Under the pieces are notes generated by a model. It did not search any database. It was not told the origin of the DNA and worked only from the letters and a program-made list of their open reading frames with translations. Positions 42,934 to 51,520 of a stretch of DNA of 64,000 nt are shown in pieces (the stretch's first letter is position 1; each line of letters starts with the position of its first letter). The stretch is from Knoellia sp. p5-6-4 (GTDB lineage: Bacteria; Actinomycetota; Actinomycetes; Actinomycetales; Dermatophilaceae): contig NZ_JARGZF010000001.1 of NCBI RefSeq assembly GCF_029222705.1, forward strand, positions 244,437 to 308,436, read 5' to 3'. Both the position numbers and the translations under genes were made by a program.

Positions 42934-43311
42934 TCAGATGGCGGTCTCCATCGCGCGCCGACGCACCTCGGTCTTGAACCCGGAGGCCAGCGCGTCGATC
43001 GGGGCGCCCTCGACCGGCAGGGTCGCGTCCGGGGTGAAGAGCCAGCGCAGGATCTCGTCGTCGTGCATGCCGCCGTCCCCGAGCACGGTGAACGTGCCCT
43101 TCAGGTGCGGCAGGGCCCTCTCGTCGAGGAACCTCGCGGGCACGTGCACGATGCGGCGCTCACCGAGCCGGGCCGCGAGCAGCTCACGGTCATCGATCAT
43201 CCGCCGCACCGTCGCCAGCGGGACGCCGAGGCGCTCGGCCACGTCGGGGACCGTCAGCCACTCGCCGACCAGCTCCTCGAGCGGGGTCTCGGTGGGCTCA
43301 TCGGGGGTCAT
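42934..43311 (-). CDS. Rv2175c-family DNA-binding protein
   Basis: The 125-residue protein begins MTPDEPTETPLEELVGEWL and has a winged-helix/MerR-like N-terminus, LTVPDVAERLGVPLATVRRMIDDRELLAARLG, then a conserved C-terminal half ending FKTEVRRRAMETAI. In M. tuberculosis Rv2175c binds DNA and is phosphorylated by the neighbouring kinase PknL on an N-terminal Thr; here Thr residues also occur at the start (TPDEPTET). ATG 43311 has AGAAGG 5 bases upstream; a GTG at 43335 is an alternative. It is divergent from the LysM gene. Confidence 0.9.
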   Translation of the reverse strand: MTPDEPTETPLEELVGEWLTVPDVAERLGVPLATVRRMIDDRELLAARLGERRIVHVPARFLDERALPHLKGTFTVLGDGGMHDDEILRWLFTPDATLPVEGAPIDALASGFKTEVRRRAMETAI

Positions 43312-43364
43312 CGGCGCCTTCTCGCTCACGCGCACAGCCTGCCAGCCATCGGTGGCAAATCAAA

Positions 43365-43391
43365 TTACATCGATGTAAGTCGATATGACTT
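43365..43391. promoter_or_regulatory. Two nested palindromes in an AT-rich divergent promoter
   Basis: TTACATCGATGTAA (43365-43378) is a perfect 14-base palindrome, and AAGTC (43377-43381) pairs with GACTT (43387-43391) just downstream. The DNA here is far less GC-rich than elsewhere. Both features resemble operators controlling the Rv2175c homologue and/or the LysM gene. TTGACC at 43434 with CTACCT 18 bases on is a possible promoter for the latter. Confidence 0.5.
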
Positions 43392-43525
43392 GTGGCCATC
43401 TGGTGTACCTTCACACCAGTCCCACTGATCACATTGACCACATTCGACCACAGCCGACTACCTGAGCCTCACCAGCCCGCCGGGACACGACCGTCCCGCG
43501 GGGGGCGCGCTGAAAGGACTCCCTC

Positions 43526-44881
43526 ATGCCTCCGGTCTTCGCCCACCTGCCGGCCACGCCGCCGGCGGCGCTGCCCCAGACGGCGATCGTCCAGAAGAGC
43601 AAGCCTGCGCCGCACGGCTGGACGACCCACGTGGTCCGCAGCGGTGACACCGTGGCCGAGATCGCGTTGCGCTACCGCACGTCGAACGCCGTGATCATCC
43701 AGAAGAACCGTCTGCGCGGCGGCGGCCACATGCTGCGCGTCGGGCAGCGACTCGCCGTGCCCCGCACCGCGCAGATGGCCGCCCAGGCCGCTGCCCGGGC
43801 CAAGGCCGCGCGGGTCGCGGCGGCGAAGCGGCGTGCCGCGGAGATCCGGCGCACCACCTACACCGTGCGCTCGGGCGACACCCTGAGCGGTATCGCGGCC
43901 AAGCGCGGCGTCTCCCTGGCCTCGCTGCTCAAGCGCAACCGGCTCAAGGCCACCTCGACCATCTACGCCGGGCAGAGGCTGCGGATCCCCGGCGGCTCGT
44001 CGGGCGCCGCCAACTCGACAGCGCCCCGCCGCCCGGCCTCCGCCTACGCCACCACCACCTACCGGGTGCGCTCGGGCGACACACTCGGCGCCATCGCGCA
44101 GCGCGCCAGGATGCCGCTGGGCACCCTGCTCAAGCTCAACCGCCTTTCCATGCGCAGCGTCATCCACCCCGGCCAGGTGATCCGGGTCAAGGCCTCGAGG
44201 GCGGCAGCCGCCAGGGCCGCGGCCGCGGGCCGGACGCGCTACACGGTGCGCTCGGGAGACACCCTCAGCGGCATCGCGGTGCGGCTCGGCACCACCCAGG
44301 CGGCCCTGGTCAAGGCCAACCGCCTGCGCAACCCCAACAGCCTCCAGGCTGGTCAGCGCCTGTGGGTGCCGGCCAGGGCGGCGAAGAAGACGGCTGCGTT
44401 CAGCAGCAACACCTTCGAGGGGCGGACCTACCCCAACGCGGTGGTGCGGGCCGCGGCCCGCAACCGCGCCCACCTCGACCGGGTCTCGGTGCCCAGCCGG
44501 GCCCAGACGCGCCAGATGATCATCAACACCGCACGCCGCCACGGCGTCGACCCCCGGCTTGCCCTCGCCGTCAGCTGGCAGGAGTCCGGCTGGAACCAGC
44601 GGCAGGTCTCGGTGGCCAACGCCATCGGCGCCATGCAGGTGATCCCCTCTTCGGGAGAGTGGGCCTCGCAGATGGTCGGCCGACGCCTCAACCTGCTCAG
44701 GACCCAGGACAACATCACCGCCGGTGTGGTGATCCTGCGCTCGCTCACCCGTTCGGCCAAGAACCTCGACCAGGCGATCGCCGGCTACTACCAGGGCCTG
44801 TACTCGGTGCAGAAGAACGGCATGTACGCCGACACCAAGCGCTACGTCGCCGCGATCAAGGCCCACCGGGCCCGGATGTGA
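43526..44881 (+). CDS. LysM-repeat lytic transglycosylase
   Basis: A 451-residue peptidoglycan-binding enzyme. Four LysM domains are easily seen, each opening near THVVRSGDTVAEIA, TYTVRSGDTLSGIA, TYRVRSGDTLGAIA and RYTVRSGDTLSGIA (residues about 35, 110, 182, 239). A lysozyme-like SLT domain follows; the catalytic Glu is in AVSWQESGWN and the fold ends in IAGYYQGLYSV. A stop lies 15 bases upstream in frame, so the start at ATG 43526 (AAAGGA upstream) is fixed. The N-terminus lacks a signal peptide or TM helix, which is odd for such a protein. Confidence 0.9.
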   Translation: MPPVFAHLPATPPAALPQTAIVQKSKPAPHGWTTHVVRSGDTVAEIALRYRTSNAVIIQKNRLRGGGHMLRVGQRLAVPRTAQMAAQAAARAKAARVAAAKRRAAEIRRTTYTVRSGDTLSGIAAKRGVSLASLLKRNRLKATSTIYAGQRLRIPGGSSGAANSTAPRRPASAYATTTYRVRSGDTLGAIAQRARMPLGTLLKLNRLSMRSVIHPGQVIRVKASRAAAARAAAAGRTRYTVRSGDTLSGIAVRLGTTQAALVKANRLRNPNSLQAGQRLWVPARAAKKTAAFSSNTFEGRTYPNAVVRAAARNRAHLDRVSVPSRAQTRQMIINTARRHGVDPRLALAVSWQESGWNQRQVSVANAIGAMQVIPSSGEWASQMVGRRLNLLRTQDNITAGVVILRSLTRSAKNLDQAIAGYYQGLYSVQKNGMYADTKRYVAAIKAHRARM

Positions 44882-44992
44882 GCAACCCCACGGCCGTCCT
44901 CGGGTAACAATCGCGCTGCAGAACCCCCGGCACGCGGCTCTCCCACGGGGCTGATGTCGGGGATCGACCCGATCTCTACGTAGACTCTCCGG

Positions 44993-46918
44993 GTGTCTTC
45001 TGGTGTGACCGAGTCCCTCGTCGGGCGTGTGCTCGACGGGCGATACCGCGTCCTGTCGCACATCGCCGACGGTGGCATGGCGACGGTGTACCTCGCCCTC
45101 GACACCCGCCTCGACCGCGAGGTGGCCCTGAAGGTCATGCGTCCCGGGCTCGCCGCCGACGAGACCTTCGTCAGCAGGTTCCGCCGTGAGGCCCGCTCGG
45201 CCGCCCGCCTGTCCCACCCCAACGTCGTCGCCGTCTTCGACCAGGGCGAGGACGAGGGCAGCATGTTCCTGGCCATGGAGTACGTCCCCGGCCAGACCCT
45301 GCGCGAGGTCATGCAGGCCGAGGGCCCCCTGACCCCGCGGGCCGCCCTCGACTTCCTGGACCCGATGCTGCAGGCCCTCGCCTCGGCGCACCGGGCCGGC
45401 ATCATCCACCGCGACGTCAAGCCCGAGAACGTCATCCTGCGCGAGGACGGCACCGTCAAGGTGGCCGACTTCGGGCTCGCCCGTGCGGTGACCACCCAGA
45501 CGACCGCGGCCCAGACCGGGATGCTGCTCGGCACCGTGGCCTACCTCTCCCCCGAGCAGGTCGAGCGCGGCATCGCCGACGCCCGCAGCGACGTGTATGC
45601 CGCCGGGCTCATCCTGTTCGAGATGCTCACCGGCACGAAGGCGTTCACCGGCGACACCCCCATCCACGTCGCCTACCAGCACGTGCACGGCTCCGTGCCC
45701 TCGCCGTCGTCGCGGGTGCCGGACGTGCCCGCCGAGCTGGACGCCCTCGTGGCCCTCGCCACCTCGCGCGACCCCGACCAGCGGCCGGCCGACGCCGACG
45801 CCTTCCTCGCCGAGGTGCGCAGGATCCGTGGGGCGCTCAGCCCGACCGAGCTCGACCACCGGCCCGAGGGGCCTGCCGCGGTGGCAGCCGGCGCCAACAC
45901 GGTGCCCGTCGCCCGCACCACCGCGCTCCCGCTCGGTGCCGTCGGCGCCCGCCCGGCAGGAGCTGACGCCGCACCCACCGCGGTGGTCGCCCGGGGCGAG
46001 GACACGAAGGCCTCCACCCGGGACGGTGCAGCGGGCAAGGGCCCCTGGCGCTGGGCGCTGGCCGCCCTGCTGCTGCTCGCCGCCGTCTCCGCCGGCCTCT
46101 GGTACTTCACGATGGGACCGGGCTCGCCCACCGTCGTGCCCGTCGTGGCGGGCAAGACCTACGAGCAGGCGCAACGCGAGCTGACTGCGGCGCACCTGAA
46201 CGCCGAGCGGGTCGACGCCTTCGACGAGAAGGTGGCCAAGGGCCGGGTGATCTCCGGCAACCCCGGCCCGGGCGCCGAGGTCGGCCGCAGCACCACCGTC
46301 ACGCTCACGGTGTCCAAGGGACCGGAGCGGTACACCGTGCCCGAGCTCGTGGGCAGCACCCAGACCGAGGCCAAGGCCCGGCTGGCGGAGAACCGGCTCG
46401 CGCTCGGCGCCACCAGCGAGGCCTTCGACGAGAAGGTCCCCGCCGGCCAGATCATCTCCACGGCGCCGAAGGCCGGCACGGCGCTCAAGCGCGGCGCTGC
46501 CGTCAGCATCGTGGTGAGCAAGGGACGCCAGCCCATCGAGGTGCAGGACTTCACCGGCAAGCCGGCCGACCAGGCGGTGGCCACCCTGACCGACGCCGGC
46601 CTGCAGGTCGACGCCACGAAGCAGGAGTTCAGCACCGACGTGCCCAAGGGCAGCGTCATCTCGCAGTCGCCGGCCAGCGGCACCCTCTTCCGCGGCGGCA
46701 CGGTGGTGCTCGTGGTGTCCAAGGGTCCCGAGATGGTCAAGGTCCCGAACGTGCAGGGCAAGCAGCTCGGCGAAGCGCGCACGATCCTCGAGGGCGCCGG
46801 GTTCCAGGTGAAGGTCGAGAGCTTCATGGGCGGCATCTTCGGCACCGTCCGCAGCCAGAGCCCGGCTGCCGACGCCGAGGCGCCGAAGGGCAGCGTCGTG
46901 ACCCTCGTGGTCGTCTGA
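44993..46918 (+). CDS. PASTA-domain Ser/Thr protein kinase
   Basis: A 641-residue transmembrane kinase. Kinase domain at 1-275: Gly-loop IADGGMATVYLA, Lys in EVALKVMRP, catalytic HRDVKPEN and DFGLARAV. A linker then a TM helix (WALAALLLLAAVSAGLWYF, residues about 352-370) leads to four extracellular PASTA domains, each near 65 residues. The locus matches M. tuberculosis pknL, but PknL lacks PASTA domains; this form resembles other Actinobacteria. GTG start has TAGACT just 7 bases upstream and no ribosome site, so it may be leaderless. Likely senses muropeptides and phosphorylates the Rv2175c homologue. Confidence 0.92.
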   Translation: MSSGVTESLVGRVLDGRYRVLSHIADGGMATVYLALDTRLDREVALKVMRPGLAADETFVSRFRREARSAARLSHPNVVAVFDQGEDEGSMFLAMEYVPGQTLREVMQAEGPLTPRAALDFLDPMLQALASAHRAGIIHRDVKPENVILREDGTVKVADFGLARAVTTQTTAAQTGMLLGTVAYLSPEQVERGIADARSDVYAAGLILFEMLTGTKAFTGDTPIHVAYQHVHGSVPSPSSRVPDVPAELDALVALATSRDPDQRPADADAFLAEVRRIRGALSPTELDHRPEGPAAVAAGANTVPVARTTALPLGAVGARPAGADAAPTAVVARGEDTKASTRDGAAGKGPWRWALAALLLLAAVSAGLWYFTMGPGSPTVVPVVAGKTYEQAQRELTAAHLNAERVDAFDEKVAKGRVISGNPGPGAEVGRSTTVTLTVSKGPERYTVPELVGSTQTEAKARLAENRLALGATSEAFDEKVPAGQIISTAPKAGTALKRGAAVSIVVSKGRQPIEVQDFTGKPADQAVATLTDAGLQVDATKQEFSTDVPKGSVISQSPASGTLFRGGTVVLVVSKGPEMVKVPNVQGKQLGEARTILEGAGFQVKVESFMGGIFGTVRSQSPAADAEAPKGSVVTLVVV

Positions 46919-46946
46919 CCGGCCCGTCCCGGCGCCACTCCACCCC

Positions 46947-47891
46947 ATGACCGTCGCCGCGCCCACGCGCTTCTCCCTCGGCGCCGCCCGGCTCGCCACT
47001 CTGCTGCTCATCAGCGTGACGGCGGTCTGGGGGTCGACCTTCTTCCTCATCCGCGACCTCGTGGCCCACGTGCCCTCGGCGGACTTCCTCGCCGTGCGGT
47101 TCGCCATCGCGGCCGTCGTGATGTTCGCGGTGTTCCGGCGCCAGACCCTGGCCCTCTCGCGCGCCGACGTCCTGACCGGACTCGCTCTCGGCGGGCTCTA
47201 CGGCGCGGCCCAGCTGCTGCAGACCACCGGGCTCGAGCACACCGACGCCTCGGTCTCGGGGTTCGTCACCGGCACCTACGTGGTGCTGACCCCCGTCTTC
47301 GGCGCCCTCCTGCTGCGCGACCGCATCACCGGGTCGACCTGGGTCGCCGTGGGGCTGGCCACGACCGGGCTCGCGGTCCTCTCGCTGCGCGGCCTGTCGA
47401 TCGGCTACGGCGAGGCCCTGACGCTGGGCTCGGCGGCGCTGTACGCGCTGCACATCATCGGCCTCGGCCGGTTCAGCCGGTCCCACACCGCGACCGGGCT
47501 GGCCACCGTGCAGGCCTTCGTCATCGCCGTCCTCTGCTTCGGGGCGGCCGCCGTGAGCGGGGAGAGCGGGGTCGTCCTGCCTGACGGTGCCGGCCAGTGG
47601 ACGTCGCTGCTCTACATGGCGCTCATCGCCGGCGCGGGCGCCCTGTGGGCCCAGACCTGGGCCCAGTCGCTCCTGCCGGCCACCCGGGCCGCGATCGTCA
47701 TGACCCTGGAGCCGGTGTTCGCCGCGTTCTTCGCGGTGCTGGCCGGCGGCGAGCGCCTGACCGCCCGGATGCTCGGCGGTGGCGCGCTGGTGCTGACCGC
47801 CATGTACGTCGTCGAGCTGCTCGGCCGCCGCAAGCCGGAGGTCACCGCCGAGGAGGACCCGCCGGCCGAGCTGCTGCACCACGAGGTGTAG
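46947..47891 (+). CDS. EamA family (DMT superfamily) transporter
   Basis: A 314-residue membrane protein with ten predicted helices in two five-helix repeats. VWGSTFFLIRD and ALTLGSAALYALHIIGLGRF start the two EamA repeats; each ends near an aromatic/Gly-rich helix, such as MTLEPVFAAFFAVLAGGERLT. Drug/metabolite exporter role is inferred; the substrate is unknown. The acidic C-terminus (EVTAEEDPPAELLHHEV) is cytoplasmic. It follows the kinase by 28 bases on the same strand and converges on a serine hydrolase gene. Confidence 0.88.
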   Translation: MTVAAPTRFSLGAARLATLLLISVTAVWGSTFFLIRDLVAHVPSADFLAVRFAIAAVVMFAVFRRQTLALSRADVLTGLALGGLYGAAQLLQTTGLEHTDASVSGFVTGTYVVLTPVFGALLLRDRITGSTWVAVGLATTGLAVLSLRGLSIGYGEALTLGSAALYALHIIGLGRFSRSHTATGLATVQAFVIAVLCFGAAAVSGESGVVLPDGAGQWTSLLYMALIAGAGALWAQTWAQSLLPATRAAIVMTLEPVFAAFFAVLAGGERLTARMLGGGALVLTAMYVVELLGRRKPEVTAEEDPPAELLHHEV

Positions 47892-47909
47892 CCAGCCCGC
47901 CGCTGCCCC

Positions 47910-48914
47910 TCAGAGGCCGAGCCGTTCACCGAGCAGCCGGACGACCGGCCAGGCGCCCTCGGTCCAGTTCGAGATGACGGTGTAGGTGATGGACGACGAG
48001 GGCTGGTGCAGGCTGGTGAACGACACGCCCGCGTCGTACCCCTCCAGCCAGACTGCGTCGCCCGTCGCGTGCAGGTCGAACCCGAGACCGCAGCGCCTGG
48101 ACTCCTGCGGCCAGTCGCTGTGCGGTCGCACCATCTCGGCGACTGTCTCGGGCGAGACGATCCGTCCGGCGAAGAGGGAGTCCCAGAAGGTGCTGAAGTC
48201 GGCAGCGGTCGAGTAGATGCCCCCGTCGCCGTTGCCGACCACGGGCAGGTGGAACACGTTCGTTCTCGGGCCGTCGACCGAGAGGTAGCCCAGGGCAGCG
48301 CGTCCCGGGAGCTCGTCGGAGCGAAGGAACGTGGTGTCGACCATGCCCGCGGGCTCGCAGACGAGCGTGCGAACCAGCTCGTGGAAGCCCACACCGCTCG
48401 CCCGTTCGGCCAACAGCGCCAGCACGACGTAGCCGCCGTTGTTGTACGCGAAGCGCTCGCCGGCGGGGAACACGGTCTCGTGCCCGTCCAGCACCGGCAG
48501 GAACTGCTCGGTCGTCACGAGCTCGTGCGGCGGCACCGGCAGCACATAGTCGGCGATGTCGTCGACAGCGTCCTCGTCGAAGTAGTCGCCGATCCCGGAC
48601 CGATGGGCCAGCAGGTGCTCGACCGTCACGTCGTCGGCGATGAGGGGCAGGTCCTCGCCGAGCAGCGCACGGGCGGTCGTGCCGAGCTCGAGGGTCCCCC
48701 GCTCGACCAGGCTCATCACTGCCAGCGCCGTCAGGCCCTTGGTGCCACTCGCGGTCGCGAACAGGGTCTCGACCGTGTTCGGGAGCCCGTGCGCCCGGTC
48801 GGCCAAGCCGTAGGCCGCGGCGAACTCGGTCTCGCCCGAGCGGTCGAGGCGGACCACGCCGGAGAACCCGGTGCGCTCCGCCACGTCGTCCACGGCTTCC
48901 CGGGGTGGCTGCAT
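47910..48914 (-). CDS. Serine hydrolase, beta-lactamase-like family
   Basis: A 334-residue class C/penicillin-binding-like serine hydrolase. SxxK motif: ATASGTKGLTALAVMSL (Ser nucleophile and Lys). YxN motif: FAYNNGGYVVLALL. A third motif is less clear (HATGDAVWLEGYDAG). No signal peptide is seen, so an esterase or amidase in the cytoplasm is plausible. ATG 48914, though no strong ribosome site is visible. Codon third positions are slightly less GC-rich than the surroundings, which may hint at later acquisition. Confidence 0.87.
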   Translation of the reverse strand: MQPPREAVDDVAERTGFSGVVRLDRSGETEFAAAYGLADRAHGLPNTVETLFATASGTKGLTALAVMSLVERGTLELGTTARALLGEDLPLIADDVTVEHLLAHRSGIGDYFDEDAVDDIADYVLPVPPHELVTTEQFLPVLDGHETVFPAGERFAYNNGGYVVLALLAERASGVGFHELVRTLVCEPAGMVDTTFLRSDELPGRAALGYLSVDGPRTNVFHLPVVGNGDGGIYSTAADFSTFWDSLFAGRIVSPETVAEMVRPHSDWPQESRRCGLGFDLHATGDAVWLEGYDAGVSFTSLHQPSSSITYTVISNWTEGAWPVVRLLGERLGL

Positions 48915-48993
48915 CGCACTGAGCCTAACGAGGAGCCGGTCCGCGGAGCGCCGCCTCGAGAAGACCCGCCCGTCGGCGCGTCGGCGACCGGGA

Positions 48994-49989
48994 CTACTGC
49001 GGGCCCTTCGCCAGCAGCGGCACCAGTTCGGAGATGGCCAGGTCGGTGCCGTCATCGTCGACGTCGAGGTGCCAGACCAGGCGCACCGCGGTGCCGGACA
49101 CGGCGTACAGGCGCACGCCCCGCTCAGCGGCGGCGGTGACGAACTCGCCCGGCGCCCAACCGGCGGCGGAGACGTCGAGCACGACGATGTTGGTCTCGAC
49201 CCGGGCGGGGTCGATGCTGGCGGGCACCGCCTCCGCCGCGGCCTGCGCGAATCGCCGCGCCCGGGCGTGGTCGTCGGCCAGGCGCTCGACGTGGTGGTCG
49301 AGCGCCCAGAGGCCACCGGCAGCGAGGATGCCGACCTGGCGCATCCCGCCGCCGAACCGCTTGCGCCAGATGCGCGCCTGCGCCATCTGCTCGGCCGAGC
49401 CGACGAGCACCGAGCCGACCGGTGCCCCGAGCCCCTTGCTGAGGCAGACGCTGACGGAGTCGAAGAGCCGGCCGTAGTCGGCGAGGGCGATACCGGTCGC
49501 GACGTGGGCGTTCCAGAGGCGGGCGCCGTCGAGGTGCATCGCCACGCCGCGCTCACGCGTCCCGGCCCGCAGCGCCTCGACCTGGTCGAGCGGCTGGATG
49601 GTGCCGCCACCGAAGTTGTGGGTGTTCTCGACGACCACGAGCCGGGTGTTGACCTGGTAGGCGCCCCCGTCGGGGATCATCAGCGCGAGCGGCTGCGCGG
49701 CATCGAGGAGACCGTGGGGCGCGACCCACGACCGCGAGCTGATGCCCGACAGCACGGCGGCGGCGCCCATCTCGGCGCGCAGCACGTGGGCGAGGGAGTC
49801 GGCGATGAGCTCCTCCCCCGGCTTGACGTGCAGCCGGATGCCGAGCTGGTTGGCCATCGACCCGGTGGGGGTGAACAGCCCGGCCTCGTGCCCGAGCAGT
49901 TCGGCGACCCGCTGCTCGAGCTCGCGGACCGTCGGGTCCTCACCGAAGACGTCGTCGCCGACGGCGGCCGCCGCCATGGCGGCGCGCAT
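48994..49989 (-). CDS. Threonine aldolase (low-specificity, PLP); true start uncertain
   Basis: A PLP-dependent lyase splitting threonine/allo-threonine into glycine and acetaldehyde. GDDVFGEDPTVRELEQ, FTPTGSMANQLGIRLH, the HLDGARLWNA Asp/Arg and the PLP-Lys in VSVCLSKGLGAPVGS are typical. The frame continues upstream of ATG 49989 with the conserved LLSDTLTRPTEG, so the true product surely begins earlier, near 50058. No ATG, GTG or TTG occurs there: only CTG (50058) or ATC (50046, GGGGGA 5 bases upstream). The frame runs back in frame to the DAHP synthase stop. Confidence 0.85.
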   Translation of the reverse strand: MRAAMAAAAVGDDVFGEDPTVRELEQRVAELLGHEAGLFTPTGSMANQLGIRLHVKPGEELIADSLAHVLRAEMGAAAVLSGISSRSWVAPHGLLDAAQPLALMIPDGGAYQVNTRLVVVENTHNFGGGTIQPLDQVEALRAGTRERGVAMHLDGARLWNAHVATGIALADYGRLFDSVSVCLSKGLGAPVGSVLVGSAEQMAQARIWRKRFGGGMRQVGILAAGGLWALDHHVERLADDHARARRFAQAAAEAVPASIDPARVETNIVVLDVSAAGWAPGEFVTAAAERGVRLYAVSGTAVRLVWHLDVDDDGTDLAISELVPLLAKGPQ

Positions 49990-50079
49990 GCCCTCGGTCG
50001 GGCGGGTCAGGGTGTCGGAGAGCAGGTCGACGGCGGGCGTGCGGATGGTGTCCCCCAGGGGAGTCGGTGGTGTGACCGG

Positions 50080-51432
50080 TCAGTCGCGCGAGATCATCTC
50101 GGCGACGAGGAACGCCAGCTCCAGGCTCTGCTGGTGGTTCAGGCGCGGGTCGCAGACGCTCTCGTAGCGCAGGTTGAGGTCCTCGTCGAGGATGCGCTCG
50201 GACCCGCCGATGCACTCGGTGACGTCGTTGCCCGTGAGCTCGACGTGGATGCCGCCGGGCACCGTCCCCAGGCCCTGGTGCACCTCGAAGAAGCCACGGA
50301 CCTCCTCGACGACGTCCTCGAAGTCGCGTGTCTTGTAGCCCGACGCCGACTCGAAGGTGTTGCCGTGCATGGGGTCGCAGATCCAGGTCACGAGCGCGCC
50401 GGACGCCGTGACCTTCTCCACCAGGTGCGGCAGGGCGTCGCGTACGGTCTGGGCACCCATCCGGGTGATGAACGTCAGCCGGCCCGGCTCGCGCTCGGGG
50501 TCGACCCTGTCGATCAGCCGCAGGACGTCGTCGGGGTGGGCCTTGTTCGACAGCTTGACGCCGATCGGGTTGCGCACCTTGGAGACGAAGTCGACGTGCG
50601 CGCCGTCGAGGTCGCGGGTGCGCTCACCGACCCAGATGAAGTGCCCGGAAGTGTCGTAGAGGTCTCCGGTGCGGCTGTCGACCCGGGTCAGCGGCCGCTC
50701 GTAGTCGAGCAGCAGGGCCTCGTGCGCCGAGAAGAACTCGGTGGTCTTCATGGCCTCGAAGTCGGCGCCGCAGGCCTGCATGAACTTCATGGCCTTGTCG
50801 ATGTCGCGCGCCAGCCGCTCGTAGCGGGAGTTGGCGGCGTTGGCGACGAAGCCCCGGTTCCAGTCGTGCACGTGCCGCAGGTCGGCGAAGCCGCCCATGG
50901 TGAAGGCCCGCACGAGGTTCAGCGTCGCGCTGCTCGCGTGGTAGGCGCGGACGAGCCGCTGCGGGTCGGGCGTGCGCGCGGCCTCGGTGAACTCGAAGTC
51001 GTTGACCATGTCGCCGCGGTAGGCGGGCAGGGTCACGCCCTCGCGGGTCTCGTCGTTGCTCGAGCGCGGCTTGGCGTACTGCCCGGCCATCCGGCCGACC
51101 TTGACCACCGGCACGGACGCGCCGTAGGTGAGGACCGCCGCCATCTGCAGGATCGTCTTGACCCGGTCGCGGATGTTGTCGGCCGTGGCGCTGGCGAACG
51201 TCTCGGCGCAGTCGCCACCCTGCAGCACGAACGCCTCACCGCGCGCGGCGGCGGCCATGCGGGTGCGCAGCACGTCACACTCGCCGGCGAACACCAGCGG
51301 CGGATAGGTCGCCAGCGTCGCGATCGCGTCGGCGAGCTGCTCGGCGTCCGGCCAGACCGGCTGCTGCGCAGCGGGGAGGTCGGCGCCGGCCGCAAGGCTG
51401 GCGAGGGCGTCGGAGGCGTGGGTGGTGCTCAC
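50080..51432 (-). CDS. Class II 3-deoxy-7-phosphoheptulonate synthase
   Basis: Condenses phosphoenolpyruvate and erythrose-4-phosphate in the first step of the shikimate pathway. The 450-residue class II (plant-like) enzyme shows LVFAGECDVLRTRMA, FVLQGGDCAETFA, the VKVGRMAGQYAKPRS metal/PEP site and the C-terminal ICDPMHGNTFES and NLRYESVCDPRLNHQQ with metal ligands. Mycobacterial AroG (Rv2178c) is the same class in the same neighbourhood. ATG 51432. The downstream threonine aldolase frame starts immediately after it. Confidence 0.92.
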   Translation of the reverse strand: MSTTHASDALASLAAGADLPAAQQPVWPDAEQLADAIATLATYPPLVFAGECDVLRTRMAAAARGEAFVLQGGDCAETFASATADNIRDRVKTILQMAAVLTYGASVPVVKVGRMAGQYAKPRSSNDETREGVTLPAYRGDMVNDFEFTEAARTPDPQRLVRAYHASSATLNLVRAFTMGGFADLRHVHDWNRGFVANAANSRYERLARDIDKAMKFMQACGADFEAMKTTEFFSAHEALLLDYERPLTRVDSRTGDLYDTSGHFIWVGERTRDLDGAHVDFVSKVRNPIGVKLSNKAHPDDVLRLIDRVDPEREPGRLTFITRMGAQTVRDALPHLVEKVTASGALVTWICDPMHGNTFESASGYKTRDFEDVVEEVRGFFEVHQGLGTVPGGIHVELTGNDVTECIGGSERILDEDLNLRYESVCDPRLNHQQSLELAFLVAEMISRD

Positions 51433-51490
51433 CCGTCAAGGATAGGTCGCGCTGCCCCGGGGCCCGTGACGGGCCCGTATGCCGGGATCG

Positions 51491-51510
51491 GGCCCCCGTG
51501 TGCGGGGGCC
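51491..51510. terminator. GC-rich hairpin upstream of decayed ABC permease
   Basis: GGCCCCC (51491-51497) pairs with GGGGGCC (51504-51510) over GTGTGC. It lies between the DAHP synthase start and a permease remnant on the other strand. It may be the relic of an upstream transcript's terminator. Confidence 0.5.
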
Positions 51511-51520
51511 TTCGCCCCTT

